From WHSW01 sp963851045 (GTDB taxonomy: Bacteria; Actinomycetota; Thermoleophilia; Solirubrobacterales; 70-9), in contig CAWKNC010000002.1 of assembly GCA_963851045.1 (NCBI GenBank), positions 124,001 to 188,000 of the forward strand: a stretch of DNA of 64,000 bases, in the 5' to 3' direction. Below the pieces are notes generated by a model that was given only the letters and a program-made list of their open reading frames with translations, was not told the DNA's origin and searched no databases. The position numbers and the translations under genes are program-made. Below, piece after piece: positions 32,868 through 40,750 of this stretch (its first letter is position 1; the number at the start of each line of letters is the position of its first letter).

Positions 32868-34060
32868 CGCCCGATGACGTCCAGCATGATCTCGTCCGTT
32901 CCCGCGCCGATCCGATTCAGGCGCTGGTCGCGGTAGGCGCGCTCGATCTCGTACTCCTTCATGTAGCCGTAGCCGCCATGAATCTGGACGCATTCGTCGG
33001 CGACCTCGTGGCAGACGCGGGTCGCGTAGAGCTTCGCCATCGTGATCTCGCGGACGGGGTACTCGCCGTTGGCGAAGCGCCAGGCGGTGGCGTGGGTCAT
33101 CTGCTTAGCCCCCTCGATCTTCGTCGCCATGTCAGCGAACTTGTGGCGGATCGTCTGGAACTTGCCGATCGGACGGCCGAACGCCTCCCGTTCCTTTGCG
33201 TACTCGAGCGTCTTCTCGAACATCCGCTCAGCCGCCGCGTAACAGCCGGCGGCGGCGACCAGGCGCTCGCCCTGAAGCTCCCAGCTGATGTGGTAGAAGC
33301 CCTTGCCGATCTCGCCGAGGACCGCTTCAGCCGGGACTCGGAAGTCCTCGAAGGCGAGTTCACCCGTGTCGGACGCGTGCATGCCCATCTTCTCGAGCTC
33401 GCGGGAAATGGTGAAGCCGGGCGCCAAATTGCCCTCTTCGTCGCGCAGATCGACGACGAACAGGGTGATCCCGTCGTGGCGCTTGTCGGGGTCGGTCTTC
33501 GTGACCAGCACGCAGAAGTCCGCGCGCGGCGCGTTGGTGATGAACGTCTTCGCCCCGTTGATCACGTACTCGTCACCGTCGCGGATCGCCGTCGTTCGAA
33601 TCCCGGCAACGTCAGAACCGGCGCCGGGCTCGGTGATCCCGAGGCTGCCGACCTTCTCGCCCTTGATCCCGGGGACGAGGTAGCGCTGCTTTTGCTCCTC
33701 GGTCCCGAGCAGGTGGACAGGGGGGAGGACCATGTCGGTCTGGACGGCGAAGCCCATGTTCGTTCCGCCCGAGCCCGAGTAGCTCATGCACTCGGCACGG
33801 ACGAGGGAATAGAAGTAGTCGCCGCCCTGCCCGCCGTACTCCTCCGGAAAGCAGAGGCCGAGATAGCCCAGCTCTCCTGCTCGCTGCATCACCGCCGTTG
33901 GCCAGTAGCTGTCCTCCCACTCGTTGCGGTGGGGATACATCTCCTTCTTGACCCAGGCACTCATCGAGTCGCGCAGGTCGAGGTGCTCGTCCGTGAACAG
34001 AAAATGCTTGCGCGACCCGTCGTGGGTGGGCTTGATGACGGTCTCAGTGGCAGTGGCCAT
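32852..34060 (-). CDS. Acyl-CoA dehydrogenase, long-chain/FadE type
   Basis: 402 residues. Seen: GITEPGAGSDVAGIRT, VINGAKTFITNAPRADFCVLV, RMFEKTLEYAKEREAFGRPIGKF (with the alternative catalytic Glu in MFE), QIHGGYGYMKEYEIERAYRDQRLNRIGAGTDEIMLDVIGRSYGL. The Gly at the canonical YEGT site together with the MFE glutamate matches LCAD-type enzymes. It starts divergently from the enoyl-CoA hydratase at 34118, with a 57-bp gap containing inverted repeats. Confidence 0.92.
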   Translation of the reverse strand: MATATETVIKPTHDGSRKHFLFTDEHLDLRDSMSAWVKKEMYPHRNEWEDSYWPTAVMQRAGELGYLGLCFPEEYGGQGGDYFYSLVRAECMSYSGSGGTNMGFAVQTDMVLPPVHLLGTEEQKQRYLVPGIKGEKVGSLGITEPGAGSDVAGIRTTAIRDGDEYVINGAKTFITNAPRADFCVLVTKTDPDKRHDGITLFVVDLRDEEGNLAPGFTISRELEKMGMHASDTGELAFEDFRVPAEAVLGEIGKGFYHISWELQGERLVAAAGCYAAAERMFEKTLEYAKEREAFGRPIGKFQTIRHKFADMATKIEGAKQMTHATAWRFANGEYPVREITMAKLYATRVCHEVADECVQIHGGYGYMKEYEIERAYRDQRLNRIGAGTDEIMLDVIGRSYGL

Positions 34061-34084
34061 GCGGTCTCCCGGGGTCGCTCGACG

Positions 34085-34118
34085 AAAGTAGAGAGCGTAG
34101 AGTAATACTTTCTACTCT
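34085..34118. promoter_or_regulatory. Inverted repeats in a divergent catabolic promoter region
   Basis: The short gap between the ACAD and the enoyl-CoA hydratase is AT-rich. It holds two interleaved inverted repeats: AAAGTA/TACTTT (34085-34090 and 34106-34111) and AGAGTA/TACTCT (34099-34104 and 34113-34118). The second overlaps the TTG start of the hydratase. The 20-bp dyad spacing fits a MerR- or TetR-type operator, and a MerR regulator closes the operon at 38962. The match between regulator and site is inferred. Confidence 0.45.
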
Positions 34119-34903
34119 TGACCAGCTACGAGAAGATTCGCTACGAGGTTGTCGAGGGCGTCGCGACGGTCACCCTCGACGATCCTGATACGCGCAACGC
34201 GCTCTCCGACCAGCTGCTGACGGAGCTCCTGGCGGCCCTGCGCGCCGCAAAGGCTGATGACGAGGTCCGGGTGGTCGTACTCGCCTCGTCGCACGAGAAG
34301 GTCTTTTCCGCGGGCGGCAACCTCGGCGGGTTTGCCGCCGACGTGCCGACCGCCCACAAGTTCATGAGCACGTCCCTATTCCCCCAGGTCTTCATCGAGC
34401 TCGGTGAGCTCGGCAAGCCGTCGCTCGTCGCGGCCTCCGGTCATGTGCTCGCCGGGTCTCTGGGTATCGCGATGGCCTGCGACCTGATCATCGCGAAGGA
34501 GGGGGCCGGGTTCGGAACGCCCGAGATCAACGTCGGCCTCTTCCCATTCATGATCATGGCGCTGATCTATCGCAACGTCGGGCGCAAGAAGACGACCGAG
34601 ATGCTGCTGCTGGGCGAGCGCCTCACGGCCGAGGAGGCGCGCGAGGCGGGGATCGTCAACAAGGTCGTGGCTGCCGAGGACTTCGACGCAGCTGTCGCGG
34701 ACTGGGCGCAGAAGCTCGCGAGCAAGTCGCCGCTCGTCATGAGGCTCGGCAAGGACGCGATGTGGCGCCAGCTCGATATGCCGCTCGTGGACGCGCTCGA
34801 CTACCTACGCAGCCAGCTGACGATCGAGCTTTCGACCGAGGACGCGATAGAGGGGGTCACCGCGTTCTTCGAAAAACGCGATCCAGAATGGAAGGGCCGA
34901 TGA
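34118..34903 (+). CDS. Enoyl-CoA hydratase/isomerase
   Basis: 261 residues from TTG 34118; no ribosome-binding site is seen, so it may be leaderless. Seen: VATVTLDDPDTRNALSDQLL, the oxyanion loop SSHEKVFSAGGNLGGF, GHVLAGSLGIAMACDLIIA, and AGFGTPEINVGLFPFM with Glu in the PEI catalytic position, so this one looks catalytically complete as a hydratase. The stop overlaps the carboxyltransferase ATG by 4 bp. First gene of the operon to 39669. Confidence 0.92.
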   Translation: MTSYEKIRYEVVEGVATVTLDDPDTRNALSDQLLTELLAALRAAKADDEVRVVVLASSHEKVFSAGGNLGGFAADVPTAHKFMSTSLFPQVFIELGELGKPSLVAASGHVLAGSLGIAMACDLIIAKEGAGFGTPEINVGLFPFMIMALIYRNVGRKKTTEMLLLGERLTAEEAREAGIVNKVVAAEDFDAAVADWAQKLASKSPLVMRLGKDAMWRQLDMPLVDALDYLRSQLTIELSTEDAIEGVTAFFEKRDPEWKGR

Positions 34904-36498
34904 CTGAGCACGACGCTGACGCCCCCGCGGCGCCACCGGCAGAGGGTGGAGCGCTGAAGGCTCTTGTCGACGACCTCCATGCGCGCCGCGAGAAGGCGAA
35001 GCTCGGAGGTGGGGAGGAGAAGATCGCCAAGCAGCACGCCGCCGGCAAGCTGACGGCTCGCGAACGGATTGACCTGCTTGTCGACGAGGGCACCTTCGTT
35101 GAGATGGGCCTACACGCACGGCCGCATTTCTCCCAGCAGGCGATGAAGGACCGCGACGCGCCGGCCGATGGCGTCATCACCGGCTGGGGCGATGTCGACG
35201 GCCGCCCCTGCGCGATCTGCGCGTACGACTTCACGGTGATGGCCGGCTCAATGGGGATGACCGGCGAGATCAAGATGGGCCGCCTGCGCGAGCTCTCTTT
35301 GCAGAAGCGGATCCCGTTGATCTGGCTGCTCGACTCCGCCGGCGCGCGCATCCAGGAGGCTTCCGGCTCGCTGTTTGCGGGCTCGGGCCATCTCTTTCGC
35401 GAGGAGGTGGAGATGTCCGGCGTGGTCCCGCTGGTCGCCGGGATGCTTGGACCATGCGCCGCGGGCACCGCCTATATCCCGGGCCTTTCGGACTTCGTGC
35501 CGATGGTGGTCGGCCAGGGGGCGATGGCGCTTGCGGGACCGCATCTCACCAAGGCGGTCACGGGTGAGGAGATCTCGATGGAGGAGCTCGGTGGCGCCAA
35601 GGTGCACTGTCGCAAGTCGGGGGTCGGCGACCTCGAGTGCGCAGACGATGCCGAATGCATCGAGGCGATCAAGACCTACCTCTCGTTCTTTCCATCCAAC
35701 TGCGAGCAGAGGCCGCCCCTGCGCGAGACAGAGGATCCGGAAGACCGAATGTCGGAGAAGCTGCTCGAGATCGTGCCCGACTCCAATCGCAAGCCGTACG
35801 ACATGTACGACGTCATCACCGAGATAGTCGACGACGGCGAGTACTTCGACATCAAGCCGAAGTTCGCAAAGACGATCATCACCTGCCTCGCGCGCTTCGG
35901 CGGCCAGCCGGTCGGGATCGTCGCCAACCAGCCGAAGCATCTCGGTGGAATCCTCGAAAACGACTCCGCCGACAAGGCCGCGCGCTTCGTCAACCTCTGC
36001 GACGCCTTCGAGATCCCGCTTGTCTTCCTCCAGGATGTCCCCGGTTTCATGGTCGGCTCGAAGGTCGAGCACGCCGGGATCATCCGCCACGGCGCGAAGA
36101 TGCTCTACGCAATCTCGCGCGCGACCGTGCCAAAGGTGACCGTGGTCGTCCGCAAGGCCTACGGCGCCGGCTACTACGTGATGAACGGCCGCGCCTACGA
36201 GCCCGACCAGATCTATGCCTGGCCGAGCGCGGAGATCTCCGTGATGGGCGCCGAGGGCGCGGTCAACATCATCGGCCGTTCGGCGATCGAGGCTTCCGAC
36301 GATCCGGAGGCCACGAAGGAGGCGATGCTCGACGCGGTCCGCAAGCAGATCGACGTCTACATCGCGGCCGGCAACGCGATGATCGACGACGTCATCGACC
36401 CGCGCGAGACCCGGCCGCGAATCATCAGCGCGCTGCGAATGTCGCGCAACAAGCGGGTGGAGCGGCCGTGGCGAAAGCACGGGGTGATGCCCGTATGA
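34900..36498 (+). CDS. Acyl-CoA (propionyl/methylcrotonyl-type) carboxylase beta subunit
   Basis: 532 residues from ATG 34900. Biotin-dependent carboxyltransferase that moves CO2 from carboxybiotin to an acyl-CoA. Seen: KQHAAGKLTARERIDLLVDEGTF near 43-65, crotonase-fold halves with WLLDSAGARIQEASGS, LFAGSGHLFREEVEMSG, GGAKVHCRKSG, and DVPGFMVGSKVEHAGIIRHGAKM, then KAYGAGYYVMNGRAYEPD in the second half. The biotin carboxylase/carrier subunit is not adjacent. Length and motifs are close to the methylcrotonyl/geranyl-CoA and propionyl-CoA groups; the substrate is undecided. Coupled to enoyl-CoA hydratase upstream. Confidence 0.92.
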   Translation: MTEHDADAPAAPPAEGGALKALVDDLHARREKAKLGGGEEKIAKQHAAGKLTARERIDLLVDEGTFVEMGLHARPHFSQQAMKDRDAPADGVITGWGDVDGRPCAICAYDFTVMAGSMGMTGEIKMGRLRELSLQKRIPLIWLLDSAGARIQEASGSLFAGSGHLFREEVEMSGVVPLVAGMLGPCAAGTAYIPGLSDFVPMVVGQGAMALAGPHLTKAVTGEEISMEELGGAKVHCRKSGVGDLECADDAECIEAIKTYLSFFPSNCEQRPPLRETEDPEDRMSEKLLEIVPDSNRKPYDMYDVITEIVDDGEYFDIKPKFAKTIITCLARFGGQPVGIVANQPKHLGGILENDSADKAARFVNLCDAFEIPLVFLQDVPGFMVGSKVEHAGIIRHGAKMLYAISRATVPKVTVVVRKAYGAGYYVMNGRAYEPDQIYAWPSAEISVMGAEGAVNIIGRSAIEASDDPEATKEAMLDAVRKQIDVYIAAGNAMIDDVIDPRETRPRIISALRMSRNKRVERPWRKHGVMPV

Positions 36499-36514
36499 CG
36501 CCACTGGCCCCGAT

Positions 36515-36576
36515 CGCCGCATGTTCATCGCCCAGCGGCGAAAAGGCGACCATGGCCGGTTTTTCACGGGGCGTTG
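36515..36576. terminator. Weak hairpins between carboxylase beta and the BKACE gene
   Basis: The 100-bp gap has an inverted repeat CGCCGC/GCGGCG (36515-36540) followed by GAAAAGGC...GCC..TTTTTC (about 36539-36567), an A-run and T-run pair with a short GC stem. It could be a partial terminator that lowers expression of the downstream genes. Base-pairing is short, so confidence is low. Confidence 0.25.
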
Positions 36577-36598
36577 TTGCTCGATTTCAGGGGGAGCG

Positions 36599-37474
36599 GT
36601 GAGCACGTTCGAAGACCCGGTGATCATCACCTGCTCGATCTCGGGTGCGATTGCGAATCGCGACCAGTGCCCGGCGATCCCGTACACGCCGCAGGAGTAC
36701 GCGGCTGAGGCTCGGCGCGCGGTCGATGAGGGCGCGTCGCAGATTCACATCCACGCGCGGACCCCCGAGGGTGTGCCCAGCTACGAGATCGAGGACTTCC
36801 GCGCGATCACGGAGGCGATTCTCGCCGAGGTGGGCGACGTGATCATCAACTACTCGACCGGGGCGATCGGCGTGCCGATGGAGAAGCGTCTCGCCTATCT
36901 GCGCGAGCTCAAGCCCGACGTCGCCGCGCTGAACATGAGCTCGATGAACTACGCGAAGTACTCGCGCCGCCGCAAGGACTTCGTCTTCAAGGCGGTGTTC
37001 GAGAACTCATTCGACACGATCATCGAGTTCCTCACGCAGATGCGCGAACTCGGCATCAAGCCCGAGCACGAATGCTTCGACGCCGGACATGTGGCCAACC
37101 TCGATCCGCTCATCGACATGGGCCTCGTCGACGCTCCGCATCAGATCTCGCTCGTGATGGGCGTAACCGGCGGGATCCGGCCAACCACACGGAACATCTC
37201 GTTCATGTCCGAGCAGATCCCGGGCGGTCCGGAGCGCGGCGCCAACTGGCAGGTCATCGGCGTCTCGCGCGGGCAATGGCCGCTACTCGCAACCTCGCTC
37301 ACGCTCGGCGGCAACGTGCGCGCCGGCCTCGAGGACAACCTCTATCTGCCGAACGGCGAGATGGCCAAATCAAACGGCGACCTGATCGCCAAGGCCCGCC
37401 AGATGGCCGAGGACATCGGTCGCCGGGTGGCCAGCGTCGAGGAGGCCCGCCAGATGCTCGGGGTCGCACAGTGA
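36599..37474 (+). CDS. BKACE family protein (3-keto-5-aminohexanoate cleavage enzyme-like, DUF849)
   Basis: 291 residues from GTG 36599, preceded by a GGGGGAG ribosome-binding site; an upstream in-frame ATG at 36521 is poorly placed. These TIM-barrel, zinc-dependent enzymes react a beta-keto acid with acetyl-CoA to give acetoacetate and a new acyl-CoA. Seen: VIITCSISGAIANRDQCPAIPYTP, metal-binding HIHART with H50 and H52, INYSTGAIG, EHECFDAGHVANLD, and the final VRAGLEDNLYLPNGEMAKSNG. The substrate side chain is not predictable. It lies between the carboxyltransferase and the racemase-like gene; its stop codon is inside the first 51-bp repeat. Confidence 0.9.
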   Translation: MSTFEDPVIITCSISGAIANRDQCPAIPYTPQEYAAEARRAVDEGASQIHIHARTPEGVPSYEIEDFRAITEAILAEVGDVIINYSTGAIGVPMEKRLAYLRELKPDVAALNMSSMNYAKYSRRRKDFVFKAVFENSFDTIIEFLTQMRELGIKPEHECFDAGHVANLDPLIDMGLVDAPHQISLVMGVTGGIRPTTRNISFMSEQIPGGPERGANWQVIGVSRGQWPLLATSLTLGGNVRAGLEDNLYLPNGEMAKSNGDLIAKARQMAEDIGRRVASVEEARQMLGVAQ

Positions 37475-37725
37475 GGCGGAGCGAAGCGAAGCCGAGCCGC
37501 GCCGCCGTTGAGGCGCCTTGTGTGAGGCGGAGCGAAGCGAAGCCGAGCCGCGCCGCCGTTGAGGCGCCTTGTGTGAGGCGGAGCGAAGCGAAGCCGAGCC
37601 GCGCCGCCGTTGAGGCGCCTTGTGTGAGGCGGAGCGAAGCGAAGCCGAGCCGCGCCGCCGTTGAGGCGCCTTGTGTGAGGCGGAGCGAAGCGAAGCCGAG
37701 CCGCGCCGCCGTTGAGGCGCCTTGT
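37471..37725 (+). repeat. Five perfect tandem copies of a 51-bp unit
   Basis: Units at 37471-37521, 37522-37572, 37573-37623, 37624-37674 and 37675-37725 are identical. Each begins GTGAGGCGGAGCGAAGCGAA and ends GGCGCCTTGT. The first unit supplies the TGA stop of the BKACE gene, and the last ends 1 base before the GTG of the next gene. Because 51 is divisible by three, the unit has stop-free frames and gives spurious repetitive ORFs on both strands. A decayed copy lies at 26110-26146. Confidence 0.97.
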
Positions 37726-37726
37726 C

Positions 37727-38965
37727 GTGACCGCGCTACCGCTTAGCCGGCTTCGGATCCTTGACCTGAGCCGGCTGCTGCCCGGCGGGTTCTGCTCGCT
37801 GCTGCTGGCCGACCTCGGCGCGGACGTCATCAAGATCGAGGACACCGGGATGGGCGACTACATCCGCTGGTCGCCGCCCTACTACGGCGACGAATCGAAG
37901 CAGCCGCTGGGGACCCGGTCGGCGCTGTACCTGTCGCTCAACCGCGGCAAGCGCTCCGTGCGCATCGATCTCAAGTCCGAGGAGGGTCGCAACGCGTTCT
38001 TGAAGCTCGTGGAGCGCGCCGACGTCGTTCTCGAGAGCTTTCGTCCCGGCGTGCTCGATCGGCTCGGCGTCGGCTACGAAACACTGCACGACGTCAACCC
38101 GAAGATCATCTACTGCGCGATCACGGGTTATGGCCTGGATGGTCCCAACGTCGCCCGTGCCGGGCACGACACCAACTACCTCGCGCTCAATGGCCTGCTC
38201 GGCCTCACCGGCGCCGCCGGGGGTCCGCCTGTCAGCTCGGCAGGCCAGATCGCGGACCTCGGCGGCGGTGGCCTGATGGCGGCGTTCGCCATCCTGGCGG
38301 CTCTCGCCGAGCGCGAGCACTCGGGTGAGGGCCAGCTCGTCGATGTCTCGATGACGGATGGATCGCTCTCGTGGCTCGCGATGGTTGCCGGCGCGTACCT
38401 GGCCGATGGACGCGTACCCCGGCGCGGGGAGGAGCTTCTCAACGGCGGAATCTCCTGCTATCTGCCGTATGAGTGCGCCGACGGCTGGGTGAGCTGCGGT
38501 GCTTTGGAGCCGAAGTTCTGGCAGGCGTTCTGCGCGGGCGTCGAGCGCCCGGATCTGCTCTCACACCAGTTCGCCAGGCCGGGCTCGGAGGGACATGCTG
38601 CGATCGCCGAGGTTTTCAAGCAGCGCACGAAGGCGGAATGGGGCGAGTTCAACGACGTGCACGACTGCTGCATCGAACCGGTCCTCGACCTTGATGAGGC
38701 GCTCGACTCGGAGCTGGTCAAGCAACGGGAAATGGTCGTCGAGTTCGACCAGCCCGAGATCGGCCCGGTGCGTCTGCTCGGACACCCGGTGAAGTTCTCG
38801 CGTACGCCAGCCGATTCAAGCCAGCCCGCTCCCGCCCTCGGCGAGCACACCGGGGAGGTCCTCGCCGAAGCCGGGCTCTCCGCCGAGGAGATCGCAGAGA
38901 TGCTCGAGTCCGGCGCCGCCGGCGGCCTCAACTCCGATCCCGAGCAGGAACCGTTCCTCTCGTGA
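37727..38965 (+). CDS. CoA-transferase family III protein, alpha-methylacyl-CoA racemase-like
   Basis: 412 residues from GTG 37727, right after the repeat array. CaiB/BaiF fold. Seen: RILDLSRLLPGGFCSLLLADLGADVIKIE at the start, GHDTNYLALNGLLGL with H147 and GQIADLGGGGLMA with D177. The His-Asp pair is 30 residues apart, the same spacing as H126/D156 of the Mycobacterium racemase MCR, which favours racemisation of 2-methylacyl-CoA over CoA transfer. The C-terminal 40 residues are a family extension. Its stop overlaps the MerR start by 4 bp. Confidence 0.88.
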   Translation: MTALPLSRLRILDLSRLLPGGFCSLLLADLGADVIKIEDTGMGDYIRWSPPYYGDESKQPLGTRSALYLSLNRGKRSVRIDLKSEEGRNAFLKLVERADVVLESFRPGVLDRLGVGYETLHDVNPKIIYCAITGYGLDGPNVARAGHDTNYLALNGLLGLTGAAGGPPVSSAGQIADLGGGGLMAAFAILAALAEREHSGEGQLVDVSMTDGSLSWLAMVAGAYLADGRVPRRGEELLNGGISCYLPYECADGWVSCGALEPKFWQAFCAGVERPDLLSHQFARPGSEGHAAIAEVFKQRTKAEWGEFNDVHDCCIEPVLDLDEALDSELVKQREMVVEFDQPEIGPVRLLGHPVKFSRTPADSSQPAPALGEHTGEVLAEAGLSAEEIAEMLESGAAGGLNSDPEQEPFLS

Positions 38966-39669
38966 GTGCGCCCCCGCAAGAGCTCATCAAGATCGGTGAG
39001 CTCGCCGAGCGCTCCGAGGTACCGGTGGCGACGGTGCGCCACTACCTGCGAGAGGGGCTGTTGCCCGAGCCGGTCAAGACGTCACGCAACATGGCGTACT
39101 ACCCGCCCGAGTTCGTCGATCGGATCAGGCTGATCAAGCAGCTTCAGGAGCAGCGCTTCATGCCGCTGCGCGTCATCCGGGAGCTGCTGGACTCAGCCGA
39201 CGGCGACCACGACCGTCTGCGCGCGCTGGCGGAAACCGGGGACGCGCTTGTGGAACGGGCGCTTGGCCCCGAGGCCGAGCGCACTCCCCAGGCCAACATC
39301 CTGCAGCGCTTTGAGATCCCAGAACGGGCACTGCGTCGACTCGCCGAGCTCGGCGTGCTCAGCCCCACCGATGAGGGTTACTCGCAGACCGACGTGCGGA
39401 TCATCGAGGCGGTATCGAACTTCCGCGCGGCCGGCTGGAACGAGACGACGGGCTTCGGCGCTCGCGATGTCGCTCGGCTCATGCAGGGTCTCGCGCCGGT
39501 GATCACCGATGAGCTCAAGCTGTTGATGGAGCGATTCTCGGCCCTCGGGCCGGAGCGCGCCGGCGACATCGTCGAGGGTGGGGCGGCGCCGTTTCCCGCG
39601 CTCATCGGGGCGCTGCACGCAAAGCTGCTGACCGCCGAGCTCGAGCGGGCGCGGTCCAGCCGCTTCTGA
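38962..39669 (+). CDS. MerR-family transcriptional regulator
   Basis: 235 residues from GTG 38962. N-terminal MerR winged helix LIKIGELAERSEVPVATVRHYLREGLLP followed by RNMAYYPPEFVDRIRLIKQLQEQRFMPLRVIRELL. The rest (about 85-235) is a long helical ligand or dimer domain with a few cysteines absent, so it is not a metal sensor of the MerR/CueR type. Last gene of the 34118-39669 operon, overlapping the racemase stop by 4 bp, and so the likely regulator of this pathway. Candidate site: the dyads at 34085-34118. Confidence 0.88.
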   Translation: MSAPPQELIKIGELAERSEVPVATVRHYLREGLLPEPVKTSRNMAYYPPEFVDRIRLIKQLQEQRFMPLRVIRELLDSADGDHDRLRALAETGDALVERALGPEAERTPQANILQRFEIPERALRRLAELGVLSPTDEGYSQTDVRIIEAVSNFRAAGWNETTGFGARDVARLMQGLAPVITDELKLLMERFSALGPERAGDIVEGGAAPFPALIGALHAKLLTAELERARSSRF

Positions 39670-39685
39670 CGCAGGCCCTGAGCTG

Positions 39686-39712
39686 GTTTAGCCGGTGGGG
39701 GGCATCGGGTAA
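39686..39712 (+). promoter_or_regulatory. SigB/SigF-type promoter
   Basis: GTTT (39686-39689) and GGGTAA (39707-39712) are separated by 17 bases. This is the spacing of actinobacterial SigF promoters (GTTT-N15-17-GGGTA). It lies 175 bp upstream of the sigma factor gene of the same family, implying self-activation. Seen motifs, inferred function. Confidence 0.6.
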
Positions 39713-39811
39713 CGGCAAGGCGGGCCAGTAAACTGGCTCCACGCCCAAGGGGGCCGGTCTCTCGTCAGGCCGGGCCACTAGCGACAAGCTGAGGGCGTTT
39801 CTCGCCGCCAG

Positions 39812-39834
39812 GACGGTCGTCCATAGCGACCGTC
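39812..39834 (+). promoter_or_regulatory. Leader hairpin of the sigma factor mRNA
   Basis: Perfect 8-bp inverted repeat GACGGTCG/CGACCGTC with a 7-base loop in the long leader between the SigF-like promoter and the AAGGAGG ribosome-binding site. A second small hairpin CCAGT/ACTGG lies near 39728-39740. The rest of 39670-39887 holds no coding region. Confidence 0.45.
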
Positions 39835-39887
39835 TCCGCGAGTCACGTCTCCGCGTTGGACCAAACCAACAAGGAGGGCGCGTCCAT

Positions 39888-40715
39888 ATGCGGTCGTCCA
39901 GCGACGCTGGAAACGGGCGAAAAAACGAGTTTCGTCCCCGCGAGAGCGAGGAGGCGCTACTTCGCCGTTATGCGGAGACGCGCTCGCCCGAGCTCCGCGA
40001 GGAGCTCATTCGCCGGTTCATGCCGCTCGCCCGATCTCTGGCGATGCGCTATCGCCGACAGACCGAGTCCCTTGATGACCTCGTTCAGGTGGCCGGCCTC
40101 GGACTCGTGAAGGCGGTAGACGGCTTCGACCCGGCGCGCGAGCGACCGTTTGCCGCTTACGCGGTCCCGACGATCCTCGGTGAGCTTCGCCGCCACTTTC
40201 GCGATCACGTCTGGAACGTTCGCCTTCCGCGCGCTCTGCAGGAACGCACCATGAAGCTCGATGCTGCGACCGCGAGCCTGACAGACGAGCTGGGGCGCTT
40301 TCCGACTCCAAACGAGTTGGCCGAGCGCCTCGAGATTTCGGTCGAGGATGTGCTCGAGGGTCTCGAGGCCGACCACGCGCGTCGCACGCTCTCGCTTGAC
40401 GCCCCGCGCCGCAGCGAGGAAGAGGACGCCACCTCCGCCGTCGAGACGATCGAGTCAACCGAGGCCGGCTACGACCGCGTCGAGGCCCAGTTGGCCGCTC
40501 ATAGCGCCGCTCTCGATGAGCGGGAATGGGCCATTTTGCGGATGCGCTTCGTCGACGATCTGACTCAGCGCGAGATTGCGGCCCAGTTCGATGTCTCCCA
40601 GATGCAGATCTCGCGGATCAGCCGCCGCGCGCTCTGGAAGCTCCTCTCCGCAGTCAGCGGCGAGGAGTCCGAGGAACCCGTCCCGAAGTCGGGTCAGCGC
40701 CCTCAGGTCGGGTAG
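39888..40715 (+). CDS. RNA polymerase sigma factor, SigB/SigF/SigG group
   Basis: 275 residues from ATG 39888 with AAGGAGG 9 bases before. Group 3 sigma-70. Region 2: LREELIRRFMPLARSLAMRYRRQTESLDDLVQVAGLGLVKAVDGFDPARERPFAAYAVPTI (about 26-90, split by me into blocks), region 3 FRDHVWNVRLPRALQE and FPTPNELAERLEISVEDVLEGL, region 4 LDEREWAILRMRFVDDLTQREIAAQFDVSQMQISRISRRAL with the HTH. Controls the general stress regulon. Neighbouring STAS and SpoIIE genes fit a partner-switching control circuit. The anti-sigma kinase RsbW-type gene is not in the window. Confidence 0.93.
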   Translation: MRSSSDAGNGRKNEFRPRESEEALLRRYAETRSPELREELIRRFMPLARSLAMRYRRQTESLDDLVQVAGLGLVKAVDGFDPARERPFAAYAVPTILGELRRHFRDHVWNVRLPRALQERTMKLDAATASLTDELGRFPTPNELAERLEISVEDVLEGLEADHARRTLSLDAPRRSEEEDATSAVETIESTEAGYDRVEAQLAAHSAALDEREWAILRMRFVDDLTQREIAAQFDVSQMQISRISRRALWKLLSAVSGEESEEPVPKSGQRPQVG

Positions 40716-40750
40716 GGGAAGAGCGAAAGACAAGAAGGAGTGGTTTACCG

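Noticed and set aside
37471..37725. CRISPR array
   Set aside because: The 51-bp units are directly adjacent with no spacers and no cas genes nearby.
37072..37845. Repetitive ORFs through the 51-bp array on both strands
   Set aside because: They arise because the unit is a multiple of three without stops; they have no start context and run through shadow frames of real genes.
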